Source: Myxococcales bacterium
Lineage (GTDB): Bacteria > Myxococcota_A > Polyangia > JAHFDS01
Length of the DNA stretch: 33,893 nucleotides
Assembly: GCA_023248855.1 (NCBI GenBank)
Contig: JAHFDS010000031.1
Coordinates: 1-33,893, forward strand
Direction of reading: 5' to 3'
Below, in pieces: positions 6,941 to 14,679 of this stretch. Each line of letters opens with the position of its first letter. The first letter of the stretch is position 1. The notes under the pieces are model-generated. The model searched no databases and was not told the origin of the DNA. It was given only the letters and a program-made list of their open reading frames with translations. Position numbers and translations under genes: made by a program.

Positions 6941-7530
6941 GGCTTGGTCCTGGCCTCCTCGAGCTCCTTTTGGACCAGCTCTGAGTCGGGCTCGAGGGCG
7001 AGCGCGAGCTGGAGGTTCATGCGGACGGCCTTCCAGTCGCCCTTCTTGCGCGCGTCCGCGGCTGCCCGGTAGAGCTGCTGCGCCCGCGGGGTCTTGAGCG
7101 CGGCGTCCCGGGGGCGCAGGCCCGACGACCTGCGTTCGGTCTGGGCCACCCAGCGCGCCTGCCCCCGGCCGAGGCCCTCGTCGTACTGGCGGCGGCGGTC
7201 GGGCTCGGACAGCACCCGGTAAGCCTCGGTGATGCGCTTGTAGACCGCGTAGACCTGCGCGCGCAGCTCGTGATCGTCGCTCGACCAGTAGCGGTCCGGG
7301 TGCAGCAGCCGCGCGCGCTCGTGGAAGCCATCCCTGATCTCGTCCTGGATTGCGTCGGGCATGACGCCGAGGAACACATAGTAGGTGCCGGTGTCAAGCT
7401 CGCGCGCCAGCTCGGAGACCAGGAGGCGCAGCTCGGACTGCGCCGGCAGCTGACGCCGGTTGACCTCCGTGGCCTCGCCGGGCGCGGGCCCGTCGTCGAA
7501 CAGCTTGGACAGGTCGTCGTCCGTGCTCAC
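6937..7530 (-). CDS. J-domain co-chaperone (DnaJ-like) with helical C-terminal region
   Basis: Residues ~48-116 form a J-domain with the essential HPD motif (LHPDRYW, HPD at 77-79) that stimulates Hsp70 ATPase. It lacks the Gly/Phe region, zinc fingers and substrate domain of classical DnaJ. The N-terminal ~45 residues are unassigned. The C-terminal part (PRAQQLYRAAADARKKGDWKA region) reads like one or two TPR-type helical repeats, suggesting a protein-binding tail. The start is GTG at 7530 and overlaps the Hsp70 stop by 4 bases (GTGA); its own stop overlaps hisB. The tight coupling to an Hsp70 gene suggests it is that protein's dedicated partner. Confidence 0.9.
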   Translation of the reverse strand: MSTDDDLSKLFDDGPAPGEATEVNRRQLPAQSELRLLVSELARELDTGTYYVFLGVMPDAIQDEIRDGFHERARLLHPDRYWSSDDHELRAQVYAVYKRITEAYRVLSEPDRRRQYDEGLGRGQARWVAQTERRSSGLRPRDAALKTPRAQQLYRAAADARKKGDWKAVRMNLQLALALEPDSELVQKELEEARTKP

Positions 7531-9137
7531 GGCTTTTCTCCGGTACTGGGCACCGCCGAGCGACCGAGCGTGCTCTCCCGGCGCGCCACGAGATCCGCCA
7601 GCTCCTCCTCGGACAGCGTGCCGAGGAGCTGGATCTTCGCGGCCTGGGCGCGCCCGGTCTCCTCATCCTGGGCGCGCACCTTGAGGATGCCGTCCGGATC
7701 GATCTCGAAGGTCACCGCGACTCGCACCTGCCCACGCTGCGCGGCCCGCAGACCATCGAGCACCAGCTCGCCGAGCGCGGTGTTCTCGTCGAAGCGCCGC
7801 GACTCGCCCTGGCACACCTGGATCCGCACCGCCGTCTGGTTGTCGGCCGTGGTCGCGAAGACGCGTGTCTGCTCGAGCGGGATCTGCGCGTTGCGCTGGA
7901 TGATGGTGTCGGCAAAGCCGCCCACCGTGGCGATACCGAGCCCGCGCGGCGTGACGTCGAGCAGGAGCGCGTCGACGCTCTCCCCGGTGCCGTCCTGCAC
8001 CAGGGCCGCCCCCTGGATGGCGGCGCCGATCGCGACCACCTCGTCGGGGTTGATGTCGGCCCGCGGCTCGCGGCCGAAGTAGCCCAGCACGCGATCGCGC
8101 ACGAGCGGCATGCGCGTCGTGCCGCCGACCAGGACCACGTCGTCGATCTGCGTCACCGTCAGGCCGCACAGGCGGAGGGCCTCGTCGCACACCACGAGCG
8201 CGCGGTCGACGATGTCGGTGACCCGCTGGTGCAGCAGGTCGCGCGTGATCGAGAACGACAGGTCGATCGGCCGCCCCTCCTGGCCACGCGCGATCTCCTG
8301 CACCTGCACCACCGCCTTGGCGCGGCTCGAGAGCTGGATCTTCACCTGCTCGGCCACCGAGCGCAGGCGTTCCATCGCCAGCGGGTCGGTGCGCAGGTCC
8401 ACCCGGTGCTGCTGCAGGAACGCCTGCACCATGAACTCGACCAGGCGCTGATCGATGTCGTCGCCGCCGAGGTACGTGTCGCCCGCGGTCGCGAGCACCT
8501 CGTAGAGGTTGCCCGACAGGTGCAGGATGGTGATGTCGAAGGTGCCCCCGCCGAAGTCGAAGATGGCGATGCGGCTCTCCATCCCCTTGCCGTAGCCGTA
8601 CGCGAGCGCCGCCGCCGTGGGCTCGTTCAAGATGCGCAGCACCTCGAGGCCCGCCAGCATACCGGCCTGACGCGTGGCCTCCCGCTGGGTGTCGGTGAAG
8701 TTGGCCGGCACCGTGATGACGGCCTTCGTGATCTCCTGGCCACAGTAGCCCTCGGCCACCTGGCGGAGATAGGACAGGACGAGCGCGGAGATCTCGGGGA
8801 CGCTGTAGCTCTCGCCGCGCGCCACGATGACCGGCTGCTGCTGCGCGCCCTCCTGGATGGCGAACGGCACGCGCTCGAGCGCCTGGCGCACCTCGCCTGA
8901 GCGGAAGCGCCGTCCGATCAGGCGCTTGGCGGAGTAGACCGTGTTGCGTGGGTCGATGATGCGGCGGTTCTTGGCCTTTTGCCCCACCAGGATGCTGCCG
9001 CTCGGGTGGAACGACACGACGGAAGGATGCACGCGGCGGCCCTCCCCGTCGGCGGTGACGATCACCTTGCCGCCCCTGACGATGGCGGCCACCGAGTTCG
9101 AGGTCCCGAGGTCGATCCCGAGGACGAGGTCGCTCAT
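7527..9137 (-). CDS. Hsp70-family chaperone (DnaK-like) lacking the C-terminal lid
   Basis: The nucleotide-binding domain is complete: IDLGTSNS (8-15), ILNEPTAAALAYG (169-181), DFGGGTFD (194-201) and VVLVGGTTRMP mark the phosphate and adenosine loops. A beta-type substrate-binding domain follows (LLLDVTPRGLGIATVGG onward). The protein is 536 residues, roughly 80-100 shorter than DnaK, and stops soon after the beta domain. The helical lid and the terminal acidic tail are therefore missing. It would bind and release client proteins in an ATP-dependent way with a changed or looser grip. It starts an operon with the J-protein and hisB. The divergent helicase gene begins only 48 bases away; no CIRCE-type heat-shock operator was seen in that gap. 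Confidence 0.93.
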   Translation of the reverse strand: MSDLVLGIDLGTSNSVAAIVRGGKVIVTADGEGRRVHPSVVSFHPSGSILVGQKAKNRRIIDPRNTVYSAKRLIGRRFRSGEVRQALERVPFAIQEGAQQQPVIVARGESYSVPEISALVLSYLRQVAEGYCGQEITKAVITVPANFTDTQREATRQAGMLAGLEVLRILNEPTAAALAYGYGKGMESRIAIFDFGGGTFDITILHLSGNLYEVLATAGDTYLGGDDIDQRLVEFMVQAFLQQHRVDLRTDPLAMERLRSVAEQVKIQLSSRAKAVVQVQEIARGQEGRPIDLSFSITRDLLHQRVTDIVDRALVVCDEALRLCGLTVTQIDDVVLVGGTTRMPLVRDRVLGYFGREPRADINPDEVVAIGAAIQGAALVQDGTGESVDALLLDVTPRGLGIATVGGFADTIIQRNAQIPLEQTRVFATTADNQTAVRIQVCQGESRRFDENTALGELVLDGLRAAQRGQVRVAVTFEIDPDGILKVRAQDEETGRAQAAKIQLLGTLSEEELADLVARRESTLGRSAVPSTGEKP

Positions 9138-9185
9138 CCGCGATCGTCGATGGTAGCACGGCGAAGCTGGTAGCATCGCTTCCCC

Positions 9186-11258
9186 GTGCGCCTCTCCGAG
9201 CTCAACGACGCGCAACGCGAGGCGGTCCTGCAGACCGAGGGGCCGGTGCTCGTCCTCGCGGGCGCCGGCAGCGGCAAGACGCGGGTCATCACGTACCGGA
9301 TCGCGCACCTTCTGGCCCAGGGCGTGGCGCCGAGCGAGATCCTGGCCGTCACGTTCACGAACAAGGCCGCCGAGGAGATGCGCGAGCGCGTCGATGCGCT
9401 GGTGGGTGGGGGCGCCGCCAAGGAGGCGACGCTGTCCACCTTCCACAGCCTCGGGGTGCGGATCTTGCGGCTCGAGGCCCAGGCACAGGGGCTGGGCGCG
9501 TTCACCATCTACGACGCGGCCGACGCGCTCGGCTGCATCCGCGAGCTGCTCCGGCACGTGCGCGTCACCGACCGGCGCTTCGACGTCAAGGCGATCGCGT
9601 ACCGGATCTCGCTGTGGAAAAACCAGCTGGTACCCCCGGAGACGCCGCCCGAGCCCCGGGACGAGTACGACGAGCTCGCGGGTCTTCTGTACCCGCGCTA
9701 CCAGGAGCAGCTGCGCGCGTTCCGCGCGTTCGACTTCGACGACCTCGTGGCCGAGCCGGTGCGCATCTTCGAGCGGGACCCCGCCGCGCTCGCGCGCTGG
9801 CAAGACCGCTACCACTACCTGCTCATCGACGAGTACCAGGACACGAACCGCGCGCAGCTGCTCTGCGCCAAGCACCTGGCGGGCGAGCGGCGGAACCTGT
9901 GCGCGGTCGGCGACGACGACCAGTCGATCTACGCGTGGCGCGGCGCCGAGCCGTCGAACATCCTCGAGTTCTCGCGGCATTTCCCGGGCGCGCGCGTCAT
10001 CAAGCTCGAGGAGAACTACCGCTCGACGAGCCCCATCCTGGCCAGCGCCAACGCCGTCATCGCGAAGAACAACGCGCCCCTGGGCGCCAAGGCGGGGCGG
10101 CACGACAAGGTGCTGTTCACGCGGCGGCCGGCGCCCGCGGACGCCGAGCGCGTGGTGTGCGTGCGCGCCGCCGACGCGGAGGAGGAGGCCGCGTACGTGT
10201 GCGGTGAGATCGAGGCGCTGCGCCTGCGCCACCGCTACGCGCTCTCGGACTTCGCGATCCTGTATCGCTCGAACCTGCAGTCTCGCACCTTCGAGGAGGC
10301 CATGCGCGAGCGCGGGTTGCGCTATCGCATGGTCGGCGGCACGCAGTTCTACGAGCGCAAGGAGGTCAAGGACGTCATCGCCTACCTCAAGGTGATCACG
10401 AACCCGAAGGACGAGATCAGCCTGCGCCGTGTGGTGAACTACCCGGCGCGCGGCATCGGCCCGAAGGCGATCGAGGAGGCGGAGCGATTGGCGAGAGTGG
10501 CGGGCGAGCCCCTGCTCGTCGGTCTCGAGCAGCTCGCAGCGGGCAGCGACGAGGTCGCGCCGGCCCGCACCCGCAGCGCGGCGCGAGGCTTTCTCGAGCT
10601 GCTCTTGCCCTTTCGTGCGGCGTTCGCGACCAAGAGCGGCTACGCGCACGCGGCCCGGGGCCTGGTCGAGGCGATCGGCCTGCAGAAGGACCTCTACGAC
10701 GGCGCGGCGAGCCCCGAGCAGGCGCGCAGGCGCTGGGAGAACATCGAGGACCTCCTCGGCGCGCTGTCGGTGCACGAGCAGAAGACGCACGGCTCGGGCC
10801 GCGGCCTCTCTGCGTGGCTGTCTCGCGTGGCGCTCGACCTCGGCGCCGACGAGGACGAGGAGGGGCCGGGCGACGCGATCACGCTCGCGACGCTGCACGG
10901 CGCCAAGGGCCTCGAATGGCCGGTGGTGTTCCTGGTGGGGCTCGAGGAGAACCTCTTGCCGCACGCGCGCGTGCTCTATCCGAAGGGGCCGGACGTGGAC
11001 GGCATCCTCGACGTCGGCGAGGAGCGGAGGCTTTGCTACGTGGGCATCACGCGCGCGCGCGAGCGCCTCTACCTCTTGCACGCCATGCTGCGCACGCGAC
11101 GCGGGCGCGCCGAGCCGCGCACGCCCTCCCGCTTCCTCCTGGAGCTGCCGGCGGAGCTCCTGGAGCAGCGCTCGCCGCGCGGCCCGCGCGACCCCGCCAC
11201 GGAGGCGGCCGTGATCGCCGACTGCGAGGCGCAGCTGCGGGCGCTGCTCGAGTCGTAG
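9186..11258 (+). CDS. Superfamily 1A ATP-dependent DNA helicase (UvrD/Rep/PcrA type)
   Basis: A 690-residue 3'-5' DNA helicase with all expected motifs: Q-motif LNDAQREAV near the N-terminus, Walker A AGAGSGKT (25-32), motif Ia TFTNKAAEEM, motif II IDEYQDT (214-220), motif III GDDDQSIYAWRG (242-253), motif IV EENYRS, motif V TLHGAKGLEW and motif VI YVGITRARERLYL. Its length is closer to Rep (about 670) than to UvrD (about 720), and it has no long C-terminal extension, so I leave the symbol open. Such enzymes act in replication restart, mismatch and nucleotide excision repair. The start is GTG at 9186, giving the standard MRLSELNDAQ N-terminus. It converges with the coiled-coil gene, with only 5 bases between. 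Confidence 0.95.
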   Translation: MRLSELNDAQREAVLQTEGPVLVLAGAGSGKTRVITYRIAHLLAQGVAPSEILAVTFTNKAAEEMRERVDALVGGGAAKEATLSTFHSLGVRILRLEAQAQGLGAFTIYDAADALGCIRELLRHVRVTDRRFDVKAIAYRISLWKNQLVPPETPPEPRDEYDELAGLLYPRYQEQLRAFRAFDFDDLVAEPVRIFERDPAALARWQDRYHYLLIDEYQDTNRAQLLCAKHLAGERRNLCAVGDDDQSIYAWRGAEPSNILEFSRHFPGARVIKLEENYRSTSPILASANAVIAKNNAPLGAKAGRHDKVLFTRRPAPADAERVVCVRAADAEEEAAYVCGEIEALRLRHRYALSDFAILYRSNLQSRTFEEAMRERGLRYRMVGGTQFYERKEVKDVIAYLKVITNPKDEISLRRVVNYPARGIGPKAIEEAERLARVAGEPLLVGLEQLAAGSDEVAPARTRSAARGFLELLLPFRAAFATKSGYAHAARGLVEAIGLQKDLYDGAASPEQARRRWENIEDLLGALSVHEQKTHGSGRGLSAWLSRVALDLGADEDEEGPGDAITLATLHGAKGLEWPVVFLVGLEENLLPHARVLYPKGPDVDGILDVGEERRLCYVGITRARERLYLLHAMLRTRRGRAEPRTPSRFLLELPAELLEQRSPRGPRDPATEAAVIADCEAQLRALLES

Positions 11259-11263
11259 GCCGC

Positions 11264-11656
11264 CTATCGGCTCCAGAGGGCGTCACGCCAGGTGCGTGTC
11301 GGCGGCTGGCTGCGCACGGCGCCGCGTCGGGGCGGCTCCGGCCGTGAGACGCCGCTCTTCGGCTCCGGCTCGGGATCGCGCACGATCTCGGCCTCGACGA
11401 CGCCCTGACGCTCGCTCGGCGCTGAGGCCAGGAGGCGCCCGGACAAGGCGCCGTGCACCGCCGACGCCAGCAGGTGTCGCATGTCCTTTTCGGCCTCCCG
11501 CGTCTCGCGCTGCTCGGCGCGCACGGCGGACAGCTCCTCGCGCAAGACCTGCACGGTGGCCTGCAACACACCGATCTGCTCGCGCAGCAGCGCCTCCCGC
11601 TCCCGCGCTGCCTCCAGCTTTCCGGCGAGGCGCTCGATCTCGGCGGCGGGATCCAT
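11264..11656 (-). CDS. Hypothetical coiled-coil protein
   Basis: The 130-residue product begins MDPAAEIERLAGKLEAAR. Residues ~5-65 form a strong coiled coil rich in Glu, Arg, Leu and Ala with heptad spacing. The C-terminal half is Pro/Arg-rich and probably disordered. There is no signal peptide, membrane segment or enzyme motif. It starts 9 bases after the stop of the SDR gene and is very likely in the same transcript. No family was recognised. Coding is supported by position, the ATG start and regular heptads, but function cannot be stated. Confidence 0.7.
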   Translation of the reverse strand: MDPAAEIERLAGKLEAAREREALLREQIGVLQATVQVLREELSAVRAEQRETREAEKDMRHLLASAVHGALSGRLLASAPSERQGVVEAEIVRDPEPEPKSGVSRPEPPRRGAVRSQPPTRTWRDALWSR

Positions 11657-11665
11657 GCGTCGATG

Positions 11666-12520
11666 CTACCGCCCCGCGCCTTGGCCTGCCAGCGCATCGG
11701 CGACCAGCGGTGCGTAGCCCTCTCGGTAGCTCGGATACGAAAACGTGTAGCCGGACCCGAGCAGGCGGTCGCTCGAGCAGCGCTTCGAGCCCGGCGCCCG
11801 ATGTGGATCCGCCGCCTCGCCCACCGCCGGCACGGCGCAGCCGAGCTGGTCTGCGATCCACGAGAGGACCTCACGCTGATCCGCGGGCGCCCGGTCGACG
11901 CCGAGATAGAGCCGTTCGGGGGCGGGAAGCGTCATCAGGTGCAGCAGCACCCCGGCGCAGTCGTCGCGGTGGATGCGGTTCGTGTACGTGGGCGTGGGTG
12001 GCAGCCGCGCCGCGCCGGCGCGCACACGCTCGACCAGGCCCGCGCGCCCCGGCCCGTAGATGCCGCCGAATCGCAGCACGGTCGCCCCCTCGCCCTGCGC
12101 GCGCCGCTCGCCCTCGAGCAACGCCGCCAGCGCGGCAGAAGCGGGCACCGCGGGGGAGGACTCGTCGATCCAGGCTCCGTCTGCCTGCGAAAACACCCCG
12201 GTGGACGACACGAAGAGCAGGCGCGCCGGCCTTGCCCCCGCGCGCCCAAGGCCCCTTACGAGCTGCTCGAACCCGCCGACGTAGGCGGCGCGATAGGCGG
12301 CCTCGGCGGCCGAGCCGGGACCCGTCGCGTAGACGACGGCGTCGAGGTGCGCCGGCAGGGGCGGCGGTCCGGACTGGAGGTCCCAGGTCAGGGTCTCGAT
12401 CGGCGCCGGCAGGGGTCCGGGCGTCCGGCGCAGCCCGAAGACGCTGTGGCCGAGCGCACTCGCCCGAAGCCCGAAGGCGGTTCCCACGTACCCACATCCA
12501 CACACGAGGATCCGCTGCAT
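11666..12520 (-). CDS. NAD(P)-dependent epimerase/SDR-family protein (YeeZ-like)
   Basis: A 284-residue atypical extended short-chain dehydrogenase-like protein. The N-terminus MQRILVCGCGYVGTAFG carries the Rossmann motif (GxGxxG pattern at residues 8-13). LLFVSSTGVFSQADG is the typical SSTGVYG-like segment of this group, and FGGIYGPGR and IHRDDCAGVLLHLM are further signatures. The usual YxxxK catalytic pair is not obvious, as in many YeeZ-type members. The substrate is unknown. ATG at 12520 was chosen because it puts the nucleotide motif at the N-terminus. It is divergent from the ECF sigma gene, with 75 bases between the starts, and leads the coiled-coil gene. Confidence 0.85.
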   Translation of the reverse strand: MQRILVCGCGYVGTAFGLRASALGHSVFGLRRTPGPLPAPIETLTWDLQSGPPPLPAHLDAVVYATGPGSAAEAAYRAAYVGGFEQLVRGLGRAGARPARLLFVSSTGVFSQADGAWIDESSPAVPASAALAALLEGERRAQGEGATVLRFGGIYGPGRAGLVERVRAGAARLPPTPTYTNRIHRDDCAGVLLHLMTLPAPERLYLGVDRAPADQREVLSWIADQLGCAVPAVGEAADPHRAPGSKRCSSDRLLGSGYTFSYPSYREGYAPLVADALAGQGAGR

Positions 12521-12557
12521 CTCCGTGGTATAGCCTGCTCGCCGTCTGGATTCCGGG

Positions 12558-12573
12558 ACCCCGTAACCGGGGT
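12558..12573. promoter_or_regulatory. Inverted repeat ACCCCG-TAAC-CGGGGT in the divergent sigma/SDR region
   Basis: Two perfect 6-base arms around a 4-base centre sit 22 bases before the sigma-factor ATG and 37 bases before the divergent SDR start. Its position fits an operator or autoregulatory site, but one short palindrome in GC-rich DNA can be chance. Confidence 0.3.
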
Positions 12574-12595
12574 GGGCCAGCCCACGTACGACAAG

Positions 12596-13183
12596 ATGAA
12601 GGCGCAGGTGGATGAGGAAGCGCTGATGGCAGCCTATCAGCGCGGCGACAAAGAAGCGTTCCGGCGCCTGTTCGAGCGCCTGGGGCCGCGGGTGCATGCG
12701 CTTTTCATGCACATGTTCCGCGACCGCGCGACTGCCGAGGACCTCATGCAGCAGACCTTCCTCAAGATCCACCGTGGCCGCGACCGCTACGATCCGACGC
12801 TCCGGGTCCGGCCGTGGGTGCTCGCCATCGCGGGCCGCGTGGGCGTGGACGAGCTGCGACGCCGCAGAGTGGTGCTCGAGGAATCCGCGGAGGAGGCGGC
12901 GCTCGAGCGCGCGGATGCCGCGGCGGCCCTGTCACTGGTCGAGCGCACGGATCGCCTCGAGCGCACAGAGCTGCAGCGGCTCGTGCACGCGGCCCTCGAG
13001 CGCCTGCCGGAATCGCAGCGCGTGGTCATTCACCTGCACCGCTTCGAGGAGCTGACGTTCGGTGAGATCGCCCGGGTCCTCGGCACCACCGAAGGCGCGG
13101 TCAAGCTGCGCGCGTTCCGCGCCTACGCGCAGCTCCGCAAGCTGCTCGTGCCGCTCTTGGGCTCCGAACGGCAGGCGGTATGA
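12596..13183 (+). CDS. RNA polymerase sigma factor, ECF family
   Basis: The 195-residue product has the two-domain ECF layout. Region 2 lies at ~15-90 (YQRGDKEAFRRLFERLGPRV, RATAEDLMQQTFLKIHRGRD, with the core-binding and -10 contacts). Region 4 lies at ~125-185 (LERLPESQRVVIHLHRFEELT then the helix-turn-helix GEIARVLGTTEGAVKLR). It would direct RNA polymerase to a small regulon. ATG at 12596 was chosen because it gives a normal N-terminus; upstream in-frame sequence lacks conserved residues. It overlaps the next gene by 4 bases (ATGA), the standard arrangement for a sigma factor and its anti-sigma partner. The pair converges on the ccm operon. Confidence 0.93.
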   Translation: MKAQVDEEALMAAYQRGDKEAFRRLFERLGPRVHALFMHMFRDRATAEDLMQQTFLKIHRGRDRYDPTLRVRPWVLAIAGRVGVDELRRRRVVLEESAEEAALERADAAAALSLVERTDRLERTELQRLVHAALERLPESQRVVIHLHRFEELTFGEIARVLGTTEGAVKLRAFRAYAQLRKLLVPLLGSERQAV

Positions 13184-13773
13184 GCGCGTCCCCGGATCCC
13201 CTGGCGGCGGCCGCGCTCCCCGAGGGCGCACCGGAGCGAGCCGACGCCGATCCGGGCGCGCTCCGGGCGGCGACCCGCGTGATCGAGGCCATCGACGCAG
13301 CGCCGCTGCCCGAGGGGCCGAGCGCAGCCGCGATGCAACGTAGCCTCGACGCGGTGATGGCCGAGTGGCAAGCGCCGGTGTCATGGCGGACGGGCGTGCG
13401 CGCGCTGCTCTTCCCGGCCGCCGCCGTCGCCGCGTCCCTGGCCCTGGCCTTCGGGCTGGTCCGGTCCGAGGGCACGGTCGCGTTCGCCACCTGGCACTGC
13501 GCGCCGGCCGAGATGCTGTTCGGCCTCTTGCCGTTTGCGGTCGCCCTCATGGTCTACCGGCACCGTGGCGGGCGCGTGAGCGCAGCTTCGATGGGAGGTT
13601 GGGCCGCCGCGGGCGCCCTCGTGGGGCAGGTGGCGATGACGCGGCTCTGCTTCGGGCGCGACCTGCAGCACATGCTGTCGTTCCACGTGGGCGGCGTCTT
13701 CGCCGCAGCCGTAGCCGGCGCGCTGGTCTCGCGGCCGTTCGCCTGGTTGTTCGCCCGCCGATCGACGTTCTAG
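13180..13773 (+). CDS. NrsF-type (DUF1109-like) membrane anti-sigma factor
   Basis: The 197-residue product has a ~65-residue cytoplasmic N-terminus, then about four membrane segments (near 70-90, 110-125, 140-160, 170-190). The TM region carries conserved features of NrsF/DUF1109 proteins: a THC-type segment (ATWHCAPAEM), a central AAAGALVGQ stretch and the HMLSFHVGGV motif with histidines. Known NrsF proteins often have six TM segments; this one seems shorter at the N-terminal side. It probably holds the preceding ECF sigma factor at the membrane and releases it on an unknown signal. Translation is coupled to the sigma gene through the ATGA overlap. Confidence 0.75.
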   Translation: MSASPDPLAAAALPEGAPERADADPGALRAATRVIEAIDAAPLPEGPSAAAMQRSLDAVMAEWQAPVSWRTGVRALLFPAAAVAASLALAFGLVRSEGTVAFATWHCAPAEMLFGLLPFAVALMVYRHRGGRVSAASMGGWAAAGALVGQVAMTRLCFGRDLQHMLSFHVGGVFAAAVAGALVSRPFAWLFARRSTF

Positions 13774-13774
13774 C

Positions 13775-13797
13775 TAGCTAGCGCGTCCGCGCAGCTA
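13775..13797. terminator. Bidirectional hairpin between convergent genes
   Basis: TAGCT (13775-13779) and GCGC (13781-13784) pair with GCGC (13789-13792) and AGCTA (13793-13797), giving 9 bp with one bulged A and a 4-base loop. It fills the whole gap between the anti-sigma stop and the ccmD stop and includes the ccmD stop codon. No U-tract follows on either side, so termination efficiency is uncertain. Confidence 0.4.
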
Positions 13798-14004
13798 CTT
13801 CCGCTCCCCGAGGCGCCGCTCCAGCGAGGCGATCTCCTCCTCGAGCCGGCGGCCGCGCGAGATCACCGACCACACGAACCCGAGGACGACCAACCAGATC
13901 ACCGCGTAGGCGCCCCCGACCAGCGTGGGCGCCGGGATGCTCTCCTGCTGGCCCGCCGCTCCCTCGACCTTGACGTACGGGTCCTTTGCCGGAGCGGTCT
14001 CCAT
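13795..14004 (-). CDS. ccmD: CcmD-like heme exporter accessory protein
   Basis: A 69-residue single-pass membrane protein: a ~28-residue polar N-terminus, one membrane helix (GGAYAVIWLVVLGFVWSVIS region, ~30-49) and a charged C-terminal helix (LEEEIASLERRL). This layout and the position right after ccmC match CcmD, a small protein that helps release holo-CcmE from the CcmABC complex. CcmD has little sequence conservation, so the call depends on size, topology and context. Its ATG overlaps the ccmC stop by 4 bases (ATGA). It is the last gene of the ccm operon. Confidence 0.8.
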   Translation of the reverse strand: METAPAKDPYVKVEGAAGQQESIPAPTLVGGAYAVIWLVVLGFVWSVISRGRRLEEEIASLERRLGERK

Positions 14005-14669
14005 CAGGTGTCCTCCAGGTCATCGAGTCGCGCGGCCAGCGCGGCGACGCGCGCGCGCTGGGTTTCGAGGCGAAGCCGCATCAGAAACAGTGGCACGAAC
14101 AGCAGCGTGAACGTCGTGAGCGCGACGAAGAAAGCCGGACGCATCCCCGGATCCAACGTGCTCACGACCGACGTCTTCGGGTGGATGGTGCGCCAGATGG
14201 AGACGCTGATGTAAATGAGCGGCACGTCCGCCGCGCCGAGCACGGCGAGGACGGCCGCAAGGCGCTCCGAGCCGGGTCCGCCGTAGCGCCGCACCAGCAC
14301 CGCGCCGACGAAGATGAGCCACAGAAGGAGCGAGGTCGTCAGACGAACATCCCACTGCCACCACACGCCCCATGCCTTGCGCGCCCACATCGGGCCGGTC
14401 ACGAGCACGCAGAGGCCGAACGCCACCGCGAGCTCGGCCGCCGTCGCGGCGATGGCGTCCCCCCTGGCAGAGCGCTTCGCGAGGTACGCGATCGCGCCGG
14501 CGGCCGCCACGAAGGCCGACAGGAACATGAGCCAGGCGCACGGCACGTGGAAGTAGAAGATCTTCTGGACCAGGCCCATCTCCTGTTCCAGCGGCGCTCC
14601 GAGGATGAGCTGCGGGACGACCGCAAGCCCGAGGGCAGCCAGGCCGAGGCAGATGCGTGCAGCCGTCAC
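14004..14669 (-). CDS. ccmC: Heme exporter protein CcmC
   Basis: CcmC presents heme to CcmE on the periplasmic face of the inner membrane. The 221-residue product has six predicted membrane segments and the tryptophan-rich WWD signature (GPMWARKAWGVWWQWD followed by VRLT, residues ~92-110). The two histidines expected to ligate heme on either side are present (FYFHVP, H41; WRTIHP, H163). The start is GTG at 14669 with GGGAGG just upstream. It lies 10 bases after the ccmAB stop and overlaps ccmD by 4 bases. The C-terminal ~20 residues form a charged helix beyond the usual family end. Confidence 0.95.
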   Translation of the reverse strand: MTAARICLGLAALGLAVVPQLILGAPLEQEMGLVQKIFYFHVPCAWLMFLSAFVAAAGAIAYLAKRSARGDAIAATAAELAVAFGLCVLVTGPMWARKAWGVWWQWDVRLTTSLLLWLIFVGAVLVRRYGGPGSERLAAVLAVLGAADVPLIYISVSIWRTIHPKTSVVSTLDPGMRPAFFVALTTFTLLFVPLFLMRLRLETQRARVAALAARLDDLEDT

Positions 14670-14679
14670 GGAACCTCCC

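Noticed and set aside
9138-9185. Heat-shock (CIRCE) operator before the Hsp70 gene
   Set aside because: No TTAGCACTC-N9-GAGTGCTAA-like sequence is present in the short divergent gap.
11296-12590. Long plus-strand frames opposite the SDR and coiled-coil genes
   Set aside because: They are Arg/Pro-rich shadows; the minus-strand genes have Rossmann motifs or heptads and tight operon spacing.
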